From positions 448,453 through 512,452 of the forward strand of contig NC_018947.1 of assembly GCF_000304475.1 (NCBI RefSeq): a stretch of DNA of 64,000 nt. Reading direction: 5' to 3'. Shown here in pieces: positions 20,315 to 28,121 of the stretch. The DNA is from Kazachstania africana CBS 2517 (Eukaryota; Ascomycota; Saccharomycetes; Saccharomycetales; Saccharomycetaceae). The notes below the pieces were generated by a model. It was not told the origin of the DNA. It searched no databases and worked only from the letters and a program-made list of their open reading frames with translations. The position numbers and the translations under genes are program-made. Each line of letters begins with the position of its first letter. The stretch's first letter is position 1.

Positions 20315-21568
20315 TTAAAATCTTTGAGATGATAAGATCGGATTCCAGGGCAATTCTTCAAATTCAGAATCAAATTCTTGTTTCCATATTTTTATACTTT
20401 TGTCTGTTTCCCCTGTGATTAATCTAAGACCTGTCATATCGAAACTACTGGATAAAATTCCACGTTCACTTTCTAAGGATCCAGGCATTTGTTTTGTCTT
20501 GAAGGATTGATATTTGTGTCCTGACCTGTAATCATAGAATGAAAGTGTACCATCATCTGCACCGGCAAATAAGACGTCATCTTGATTTACACATAATGTG
20601 TTAATTATCCCAGAATTTTGTGATTCGAAATTAGTTAGGAGGGATCCTTCAGGTAATTTCCACGATCTGATATCATTTGTAGAGCAGGATGCCACAGAAA
20701 ATTCTCCTGGATGTACTGCGATATCTCTGACTGCCTTCCTATGATGTGTTATTACTTTCATTGGCTTCGCTGCAACAAGATCCCATGTTATCACTGTAGT
20801 ATCATTGGAACAACTAATGATTTGTGGATCCGCAGGCGTGCATTTGACGCTATTTATCGGACTCTTGTGTCCAACCAACGTTATAACTGCTTTTTTGCTT
20901 CTAATGTCCCATAATTTAACTACACTATCTCTACCTGCCGATGCAATTAGAGATAAAGTTGGATGAATATCGACGGTATGTACACCTGAAAGATGACCAA
21001 AATAGTCTCTGATGGGGGCATTCTTTTCCAGATCCCAGCATTTCACTAGTTTATCTTCACTTGCAGAGAACATGTAAGGATGCCTCTTGGACACTACCAG
21101 ATCTCTAACGCCCATTACGTGGCCAGATAATGTCAATTTCAATTTACCGGAAGCAAAATCCCATACTTTGATCGTAGAATCATTACTCCCCGTGGCAAAC
21201 CATTCATTATCGACAGGATCCATCGCTATACATCTCACCCAACCAAGGTGGCCGTTTATCACTTTTGAGAGTTTCCACGGGTTGTGTTTTCGAGGTTCCT
21301 GTGTTATCAACTTTTGGTATCTATCTAGTAAAGATTCGCCCGCAACATCTCTTGTGGTATTATCTAGTGGAATGAGAGCAGTTGACAACGGTTTTTCCTG
21401 TATGTCGAAAGGATCGTTTTGCTCCAGTATAGGTTTACGTTCATTTATTTGATCTTCTAGATACGAAGGTAATTTACCCATATATTTGAACTGATTATTC
21501 CATCGTATTTCAGAATAAAAGTCATCTATTTCTCTTAAAAGTGGATTTTCGCCATCGTACGAGTCCAT
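20315..21568 (-). CDS. PRP46: Splicing factor Prp46 (PRL1/PLRG1 family)
   Basis: 417 aa (S. cerevisiae 451). A short N-terminal segment is followed by seven WD40 repeats from about residue 105 to 405. The first begins [16 protein letters not shown], and repeats end in IKVWD, VKCWD, VKLWD, ITWD and IKIWK. Prp46 belongs to the NineTeen-associated part of the spliceosome and contacts Prp45/SKIP. Each repeat is readable and no frameshift is seen. The upstream region is shared with NOP53. Confidence 0.95.
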   Translation of the reverse strand: MDSYDGENPLLREIDDFYSEIRWNNQFKYMGKLPSYLEDQINERKPILEQNDPFDIQEKPLSTALIPLDNTTRDVAGESLLDRYQKLITQEPRKHNPWKLSKVINGHLGWVRCIAMDPVDNEWFATGSNDSTIKVWDFASGKLKLTLSGHVMGVRDLVVSKRHPYMFSASEDKLVKCWDLEKNAPIRDYFGHLSGVHTVDIHPTLSLIASAGRDSVVKLWDIRSKKAVITLVGHKSPINSVKCTPADPQIISCSNDTTVITWDLVAAKPMKVITHHRKAVRDIAVHPGEFSVASCSTNDIRSWKLPEGSLLTNFESQNSGIINTLCVNQDDVLFAGADDGTLSFYDYRSGHKYQSFKTKQMPGSLESERGILSSSFDMTGLRLITGETDKSIKIWKQEFDSEFEELPWNPILSSQRF

Positions 21569-21958
21569 TATCTGATGATCTGCTCCGGTCTATATTCCTC
21601 TGATTGCACCAATTGTAGTGTTTACAGTTCAATGTAAATAGAATTATTACGACTGAAAGCCATATGAGTGATATTGGGTGTCTGGGTTTTTGCTCTTTCC
21701 ACTACTACAGAAACTGAAATATTCTCTATGGTGGTGACCTACTAGGCTACCACTGCATTGCGAATAGGTTACCATGACATATCCTTGTGGAAACCTGCCA
21801 AACGTGGGTTAAACCACTATGAGAGCTAGAGAAACGCTATTTGATCGCTTCCACCGGGAAAACCACCCTCTATCACATCCCCACTGTCTTCGAACAAGGA
21901 CAACTATCGCCCATTGAAGCCATAAGCCATCATCTGACCGTTTCTATTCCATTAGATG

Positions 21959-22038
21959 AGCTCATCGCATTACAGCTGTATCACTCATTACGAACAACTG
22001 AAAATTTTGTTATGTGAAATTTTTTCATGCGATGAGCT
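21959..22038. promoter_or_regulatory. Paired PAC and RRPE elements upstream of NOP53
   Basis: Inverted PAC (AGCTCATCGC) at 21959-21968, RRPE-like TGAAAATTTTG at 21999-22009 and TGAAATTTTTTC at 22015-22026, and forward PAC GCGATGAGCT at 22029-22038. They lie 100-180 bp before NOP53. This is the standard ribosome-biogenesis regulon architecture, here with both elements doubled. The rest of the 572 bp PRP46-NOP53 interval (21569-22140) shows nothing else that I recognise. Confidence 0.8.
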
Positions 22039-22140
22039 CTATTATTATTATTATATGGCGATGAGTATATATGAATTAGTACTATATTCTGAGAAGAAGT
22101 AGAGTAGGACAATCCCAAATATATACGTATATTAATCCTT

Positions 22141-23481
22141 ATGGCACCACAACCAGCTGCTGAAAGACCTGCTCAGTACAGGCAGAAATCACGTAAGGGT
22201 AAGAAGGCATGGAGAAAGAATATCGATTTGACTGAAATTGAAAAATCCGTGGCTATGCAGAGGGAACATGAGATTACTCATGGTACTGAGAACATTGCAG
22301 ATTTGAAAGATGATTTGCTTTTCCAAGTTGATGAGGATGGTGATAAAGAGCTCAAGTCTAAGCTGATTAAAAGAAAGCAAATCAAAAAAGTTATGAAATC
22401 TACAGAAATTTTAGATTCTATCAAGACAAATTCTAAAGTCAATGCATTAATGCATCCAAAACAAAATACTATTGTTAAATCCAACAAAATTCAAGGTGTT
22501 TCGAAACATGAGTTGACCAAATTAATGGCTTTAGCTGGTAGAGTACATGGGGAATCCAAGTTAAAGAGCAGATCTGCCAAGGATGGATTAGTGAAATCTG
22601 ATTCATTCGACCTATGGGGTTCTGACGACAAGAAACAAAAGCAGATCGAATTGCCATCCGGTATTAGACTTGACGTAGACTCTAAGGATCAAGTTCCAAA
22701 AGAATTATTGACAAAGTCTACTACCAGTTGGTCGAAGCCATCCGTGGCACCGGCTACAATGAGTACTGAACCTGTAAAGATTAGAGATTTCGATGCTATC
22801 CCACATGCAGGTAAATCCTACAATGCAGACAAGAAGGCCTGGGCTAATCTGCTAAATAAGGAATATGAAGTTGAGAAAGTTAAAGAGGAAAAAAGAATTG
22901 CTTTGGAACAATACAGAGAAAGAATCAAACATTTAATGGCGACACTCGATGATAATGAAGAAGAATCTTCGTCAGAAAGTGACAATGAACAGGAAGAAGA
23001 CATCGAAGGAGATGAAATTGATACTGACTCCATAATGAAACTATCTGTCAATGAACCAGTCAAAAATAAGAAGAAGACCAAATATCAAAGAAATAAAGCC
23101 AAGAAGCATGAAGAGAAGGTGAAATTGCAACAAGAATTAAACAAATTAAAGGAACAAGTACGTGAACTAGAGAAAGTCGAGGAATTCGAAGAAGAGATTG
23201 CCCAAAAATCGCAACCTACAAAAACTAGTAAGAAGCAAAGAAAGCTAAATAGAAACAAATTAGGTACCAAATATGGTATTCTTGATGAAAGACTGGAAAT
23301 CAAATTCTCTGATGAACTTTCAGACTCATTAAGGAAATTGAAACCTGAAGGTAACCTTCTTTATGACAACGTCAGAAAACTACAAAGTTCGGGTGTCATT
23401 GAATCTCGTGTGCCAGTCAAACAAGGTAGAAGATACAAGCAAAAGATCACTGAAAAATGGACTTACAAGGATTTCAAATAA
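22141..23481 (+). CDS. NOP53: 60S ribosome biogenesis factor Nop53
   Basis: 446 aa (S. cerevisiae 455). The start has the family signature RQKSRKGKKAWRKNIDL. Conserved internal blocks include SFDLWGSDDKK, PHAGKSYNADKKAW (about 220-233) and a C-terminal block with RVPVKQGRRYKQKI ending in KWTYKDFK. A long acidic region (about 271-297) and Lys-rich coiled coil (about 310-380) lie between. Nop53 binds pre-60S particles and recruits the Mtr4-exosome for 7S and 27S processing. In S. cerevisiae the gene is next to KES1 on the minus strand; here it heads the opposite way next to PRP46. Confidence 0.95.
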   Translation: MAPQPAAERPAQYRQKSRKGKKAWRKNIDLTEIEKSVAMQREHEITHGTENIADLKDDLLFQVDEDGDKELKSKLIKRKQIKKVMKSTEILDSIKTNSKVNALMHPKQNTIVKSNKIQGVSKHELTKLMALAGRVHGESKLKSRSAKDGLVKSDSFDLWGSDDKKQKQIELPSGIRLDVDSKDQVPKELLTKSTTSWSKPSVAPATMSTEPVKIRDFDAIPHAGKSYNADKKAWANLLNKEYEVEKVKEEKRIALEQYRERIKHLMATLDDNEEESSSESDNEQEEDIEGDEIDTDSIMKLSVNEPVKNKKKTKYQRNKAKKHEEKVKLQQELNKLKEQVRELEKVEEFEEEIAQKSQPTKTSKKQRKLNRNKLGTKYGILDERLEIKFSDELSDSLRKLKPEGNLLYDNVRKLQSSGVIESRVPVKQGRRYKQKITEKWTYKDFK

Positions 23482-23689
23482 AACCTAATCTAATATTCTT
23501 ATATCTATATATGTCCCATGCACCACTTATGTAAAGTAGCCTCATCAAGCCATCTTTTGTATATTAGTAATGCAAGGATATGATTTTTGTTGTCGTACGA
23601 TTTTAGATTAAAGTTATATAAACGGGATAACTTATAGATCCTTGCAAATTGCTTTATATCTTGGCTCTGGAAAGTGATTGAGAAGAACA

Positions 23690-24565
23690 ATGTCATACAC
23701 AGGCATATTACATAATTACGCTGGTAGGCATGCTGCTTTTGAGTTTGCCCCTACGAAGCTGCCTAACGTTTTAATTGCCATTGGAGGCATGACAGATGGC
23801 CTCCTGACGGTACCCTACGTGCAGGGATTGCCTGAAGTAATGAAACAATACAACTACTCAGTAATTCAGATTCAATACACGAGTAGCTTCAAAGGTTGGG
23901 GTACTTCTTCTCTACAACAGGACATAAAGGAAATTGCCCAATTGATTAGGTTCTTAAAATCTGAAAAAGGTGGTAAACGAGACAAAATAATGCTCATTGG
24001 TCACTCTACTGGCTCTCAAGATGTCATGACGTATCTTTTAAATGAAGACAAGTACAAAGATTGTGAAATTGTGGCTGCAATCTTGCAAGGGTCAGCTTCT
24101 GACAGAGAGGCAATGAGAATGGAATATGATGATGAGACTTTGTCAAATCTAAACAAGAGAGTGGAAAAATTGATAGCTGAAGGTAAGAAAGATGAGCTTT
24201 TGCCAACTGAGTTCTCCAATTATGTGTTTGGGGTCCCAATTACAGCATATAGATGGTGGTCAATCATGTGCCCTGGAGGTGATGATGATTATTTCTCAAG
24301 TGACCTGGATGAGAACACATTAAGGAGCACGTTTGGGAAGATTAAGAAACCCTTCTTAATTGCATATTCTGGTAAGGATAATTTTGTCCCAGATTACGTT
24401 GACAAGGCTGCTGTAATTGAAAAGTGGAGATCCATTGCTAACCCTCAATTTTGGTCTAAAAATTCTGGCCTAGTGGAGGGTGCAGATCATTTCGTTACAC
24501 AGAGTGACTCTCAACAGTTTTTGTATTCAATGATCAAGGCTTTTATGGAAGAATTCGATCTCTAG
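23690..24565 (+). CDS. Alpha/beta hydrolase of the DUF1749 family
   Basis: 291 aa from the ATG at 23690. The fold is readable: an oxyanion-side IGGMTDGLLTVPYV (about 31-44), a nucleophile elbow LIGHSTGSQDVM (about 104-115, serine in GHSTG), a strand LIAYSGKDNFVPDYVDK carrying the likely acid, and a C-terminal GADHFV carrying the catalytic His. The family is DUF1749, which includes S. pombe UPF0613 and Aspergillus SidJ, an esterase of siderophore breakdown. The biological substrate here is unknown. I know of no S. cerevisiae orthologue, so this looks like a retained ancestral gene. It follows NOP53 on the same strand. Confidence 0.85.
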   Translation: MSYTGILHNYAGRHAAFEFAPTKLPNVLIAIGGMTDGLLTVPYVQGLPEVMKQYNYSVIQIQYTSSFKGWGTSSLQQDIKEIAQLIRFLKSEKGGKRDKIMLIGHSTGSQDVMTYLLNEDKYKDCEIVAAILQGSASDREAMRMEYDDETLSNLNKRVEKLIAEGKKDELLPTEFSNYVFGVPITAYRWWSIMCPGGDDDYFSSDLDENTLRSTFGKIKKPFLIAYSGKDNFVPDYVDKAAVIEKWRSIANPQFWSKNSGLVEGADHFVTQSDSQQFLYSMIKAFMEEFDL

Positions 24566-24948
24566 ACCCTCAGGGCCTGTTTGTGAGTCGTTCATGACTT
24601 ACCCTATCAAATGCCAAATTTAACTTTACAATACTTTATATAGTTACCATTTATGTGAGGACTCTATGTCTTACTGCTCCTTTTTTATATAACGTTTACA
24701 AGATTAACCATATGCAAAGTTTAAAGCTGTTTAGAGACGACTCATTCTGGAACAGTATTAGTATAGAGATAGCTTAGATGCACTCTCATACTGTAAAAAG
24801 TCGAAAATGCTCGAGCAATCTGCTTCTTCTGGCTTACAAGCTATCATTTTATGTCATTCTGGGCATCGTTTATAGAGTTTACATTTTGCTCATAAAGTGT
24901 GAAAAACTGAATAATAAACATAAACCACATGGGCATTGGCAACGAGGT
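24566..24948. other. Intergenic, upstream of PPT2
   Basis: 383 bp between the DUF1749 gene and the chosen PPT2 start. An in-frame ATG at 24778 would add 57 residues with a hydrophobic segment to PPT2. I treat it as upstream sequence, with doubt. Confidence 0.45.
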
Positions 24949-25434
24949 ATGAGTCGTGTCTTGGGTATTGGTACAGATATAGTCTACCTTCCACGATTTG
25001 CAAGGCTAATATCTAAATATGGTAAAAACTCTTCTTCTGCGTCGCTGACTAAGTTAACAAGCAAGTTCATGAGTGAACATGAGCAGAAAAAGGTACTTGG
25101 AATGATGGTAAAGGGCCATTCCACAGGAAATAACGATTCGATTGTACGATATGCTGCTGGAATCTGGGCAGCAAAGGAAGCCACTTACAAAGCATTATGT
25201 TCTTATGTACCAGCTGCTGCAATGCCTCCAGCTAAGACAATATATACAAAGCTATTGAATAAGACGAACTCGGAAACAGGAACGCCAATGTTAGAGCTTA
25301 GTAGTGACTTCATTGAGATACACCCTGAGTATTCTGTATTTTATAAATCTTACATTCAAGAACATTGTAAAGTTTTTATTTCCATTTCTCATGATCATGA
25401 TTATCTAATCTCGTATGTCCAAATCACAAATTAA
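24949..25434 (+). CDS. PPT2: Mitochondrial holo-[acyl-carrier-protein] synthase Ppt2
   Basis: 161 aa from the ATG at 24949. The AcpS-type motifs are clear: GIGTDIVYLPRF (about 6-17, with the Mg-binding Asp), FMSEHEQKKV, and WAAKEATYKAL (about 73-83, with the catalytic Glu/Lys). The enzyme transfers 4'-phosphopantetheine from CoA to mitochondrial acyl carrier protein Acp1 for type II fatty acid and lipoate synthesis. An earlier in-frame ATG at 24778 gives 218 aa; its extra sequence has a hydrophobic stretch and does not look like a classic presequence. The gene converges on ATG5 with only 31 bp between stops. Confidence 0.88.
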   Translation: MSRVLGIGTDIVYLPRFARLISKYGKNSSSASLTKLTSKFMSEHEQKKVLGMMVKGHSTGNNDSIVRYAAGIWAAKEATYKALCSYVPAAAMPPAKTIYTKLLNKTNSETGTPMLELSSDFIEIHPEYSVFYKSYIQEHCKVFISISHDHDYLISYVQITN

Positions 25435-25465
25435 GACATCATTTCATATATACATTGATATATTC

Positions 25466-26317
25466 TTACGTACCGATTTCTTTAACTATTAAATGCAAAA
25501 ACCCATCAAAACTTCTCAATTTCGTATATAAATTGAACATATCGTCTTCTAACGATACTACAATCCCTTGACTGACAACGCACCCAGAAAACATACCGTT
25601 TGTAAAATCATCTGGGAACACTTCCAGTAGTACGTTCAGTAACTTCTTTATAGAACCGTTACTATTCACTAGAGAGACTGTTGGTTGTATTTTTTCAAGA
25701 TCTGAATTTGTTCGATGTAATATGAGAGGTATGAACTGGGGTCGACGAGATAGAATCTTTGCGCTAACTTTATCAAATTCATCCTGTTCTCTATTGATCA
25801 CACTTTTCCAAAATTTCTTGGCTTCTTTAATAGATAAAGACATCATTGCCTTGGAAGATCCATTTAATATGAAACAAGCTTGCTTCCATTGATGCATCCA
25901 GTAGCTACGGATCTGATCCACTTCATCGACGATCGGGATATGTCCTCTAGGTAAGCTCAGAGCGTATTTTAAATCAATCTTCCAAACGTTAATGGAATAT
26001 TCAGAAGCAAGCTCCCCCTTCTTAGAGTTACTGCCCTTAATGGTGTCAAATAAGACACCCATCGGATAGTACCAAGGCAATAACTGGCCATCACATTCAA
26101 ACCAAACCTTTGACATCACTTCAGAAACGTCGAATCTCAAAAATCTCTGCAATTTCTTGAGCATTCCCTCCAAATACACGACAATATACGTGTCTCTCGG
26201 TATCCTTACATTCAGCAATCGTTCAGTAGTACTCGTTCCCTTCAGGACCAGCGTATCATCGACACATATTTGCACATTCAGAGCTCCATCCCATATAAGT
26301 TTCCTGATTTCACTCAT
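25466..26317 (-). CDS. ATG5: Autophagy protein Atg5
   Basis: 283 aa (S. cerevisiae 294). The N-terminal block reads IRKLIWDGALNVQICVD. The family core PWYYPMGVLFD lies at about 81-91. HQWKQACFILNG (about 142-153) includes K145, which aligns with the lysine conjugated to Atg12. MMSLS and FWKSV follow, and FIPLILHR is the C-terminal ubiquitin-like fold. Atg12-Atg5, with Atg16, acts as the E3 for Atg8 lipidation at the phagophore. It is divergent with the Ecd-family gene over 178 bp. Confidence 0.93.
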   Translation of the reverse strand: MSEIRKLIWDGALNVQICVDDTLVLKGTSTTERLLNVRIPRDTYIVVYLEGMLKKLQRFLRFDVSEVMSKVWFECDGQLLPWYYPMGVLFDTIKGSNSKKGELASEYSINVWKIDLKYALSLPRGHIPIVDEVDQIRSYWMHQWKQACFILNGSSKAMMSLSIKEAKKFWKSVINREQDEFDKVSAKILSRRPQFIPLILHRTNSDLEKIQPTVSLVNSNGSIKKLLNVLLEVFPDDFTNGMFSGCVVSQGIVVSLEDDMFNLYTKLRSFDGFLHLIVKEIGT

Positions 26318-26495
26318 AAGAACTCTCTCTACCAGTGAGACCAGCTTCCATATCTTTGCTCTTACTAAGTGTTATATAACATTAGTTAATTTCAATATAA
26401 AATAATGCGATGCGATGTTCAGGAATACTTACATATTAAACTTTCAGAACAAGAGTGTATAGAAAACCTTGCTGCTAGAAAGTTACTAGGCTTAT

Positions 26496-28022
26496 ATGAA
26501 GATTGTCAAGGAGGATGCTGGTGTGAATGCTGAGTGGCTTTGGCAGAATGATGATAATGAAAGAAGCGTAGATGCTTTTGATCGTCCAGAGAAGACGTAT
26601 TTGATCTTCGGAATATTCGTACTTGACAGATTAAGCAATGATGTAGGCTCCAAATTAAGCGATCTTTCATTGAAATTGGAGCAGCTGCTAAAGCCCTGGA
26701 ATGCATCGTTTCCCTGGACGGAATATAATGGGGTTTCTCAGAGGTTGATGAGGCTCGATGATGGGATGCAGTATATCTTTGGTCACGTATGCGTCGAAGA
26801 TAATGTTCAAGATGAAGAGATCTTGATCGTCAACTTATTACATAAACTATCTAAAGATTGTGGACCGGAAGTCTTCATTCGAGTATGTGATACAGACGGT
26901 GACTTCTTATTGATAGAATGCAATGAAGCTCTCCCGGAAGAATACCAATACCCTGTGGCTAACAATAGATTATGGTTACATGAGGGCCGATTCAAGATGA
27001 TTCCAACTTATTTTTATGCTGGTAGAGGACTAACTTACGAGGAAGCTCTAGAGTTTTTATCGAAAGCATACTATAAATGCATAGAAATAAACTCATTATC
27101 AGAAAAGGTAACTTCATCGATGCTAACCAATTTCCCAAACAATATTTTCTCCAATTTAGGTGTGTTAAGGCTTGAAATTGAAGATGTGCGATCATTTGAG
27201 TTATTGAAACGAAATCCAAAAATTGTCAGCCCTCTTCTAAAACAGTTAATGTCAGAGGACAGTATTGAAATATCATTTGAGAAAATCGGAAATGAACTTC
27301 ATAACTTGGATGTTATGGTGCCTCAGAGTCATGCCAATATTTTGGTTCTATATCTAGAAAATCACAACTTCAAGAAAGATTCATCTGTAATGCCTGTTTA
27401 CGCTGGACGTATAATTTCTCGACTATTGAATGAGTGCATTAGTAGAGACTTTATTTCTGTGGATCAAGATGCAAAAGACGATGGGCAAAAGGTCTGTACT
27501 GATATTTTTGAGGCGTATCCTCTTCAGACGGTAGACCTCCTGCGCTCGATTCCAATGGAGAAAGATGTGGATCCCAATGAAGAGTTGATAGAGAAATTGG
27601 GTAAGTTTTTCAGTAGTGCACAAGATTCTTCAATTATCCGTGATGAATTTAAAGAACAAGGTGGAGAAAGCGATAGGGACAGTGATGCTGATAATAGTGA
27701 CAGCGCAGAAAAAGAGTTCTTCAAAGAAAACAATGTAGATATATCTGAAGATGACTTTTTTGAGTTCTTCTTGAAAGAAGCACTCAAAATGAAGGATAGT
27801 GATATTGATTTGATGAGAAGCTCCCGACCAAAAAAAGATGTTCCAATACGAGAACCATCACAAGTGACAAAAGAGAACGGTGTATCTGAAGAGGTACATG
27901 AAATTCCGAGGGTCTCTCGTGAAAATGATTCACTTAGCGAGTTGTTTGAATCTTTCAATATGGACGGTGATTCAGGCAACTTATTTCATACAATGCTGAG
28001 AGAATTATCAAAAGAAAAATGA
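26496..28022 (+). CDS. Ecdysoneless / SGT1-type (Ecd) family protein
   Basis: 508 aa. An N-terminal YLIFGIFVLD is followed by FPWTEYNGV, then GHVCVEDNVQDEEILIVNLL (about 90-110). The family hallmark comes next: VFIRVCDTDGDFLLIE (about 125-140), a short ALPEEY segment, then NNRLWLHEGRFKMIP (about 152-166). These align with the GDN-x-EDEWFIV, DNDGEFLLIEAA and NR-x-x-H-x-G-x-x-x-IP text of human ECD. The C-terminal third is acidic, with DSDADNSDSAEKEFF near 395-410. Ecd proteins support pre-mRNA splicing (Prp8 in animals) and transcription. I know of no S. cerevisiae orthologue. It is not the kinetochore/Hsp90 co-chaperone also named Sgt1. Three upstream ATGs precede the start. Confidence 0.85.
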   Translation: MKIVKEDAGVNAEWLWQNDDNERSVDAFDRPEKTYLIFGIFVLDRLSNDVGSKLSDLSLKLEQLLKPWNASFPWTEYNGVSQRLMRLDDGMQYIFGHVCVEDNVQDEEILIVNLLHKLSKDCGPEVFIRVCDTDGDFLLIECNEALPEEYQYPVANNRLWLHEGRFKMIPTYFYAGRGLTYEEALEFLSKAYYKCIEINSLSEKVTSSMLTNFPNNIFSNLGVLRLEIEDVRSFELLKRNPKIVSPLLKQLMSEDSIEISFEKIGNELHNLDVMVPQSHANILVLYLENHNFKKDSSVMPVYAGRIISRLLNECISRDFISVDQDAKDDGQKVCTDIFEAYPLQTVDLLRSIPMEKDVDPNEELIEKLGKFFSSAQDSSIIRDEFKEQGGESDRDSDADNSDSAEKEFFKENNVDISEDDFFEFFLKEALKMKDSDIDLMRSSRPKKDVPIREPSQVTKENGVSEEVHEIPRVSRENDSLSELFESFNMDGDSGNLFHTMLRELSKEK

Positions 28023-28121
28023 ATTTAACTTTACCACAGGACAAGGTATAAGTGAAAAATGAATAGTCTTTTTTAACATATGGAATGTATATAAGGTGCT
28101 TTTATAAAGAATTTGAAGTCG

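Noticed and set aside
26405..26533. Frameshift or missing first exon at the Ecd-family gene
   Set aside because: The conserved N-terminal block of the family (YLIFGIFVLD to FPW) is wholly inside the main frame, so the upstream frame is not needed. It is reported as a uORF.
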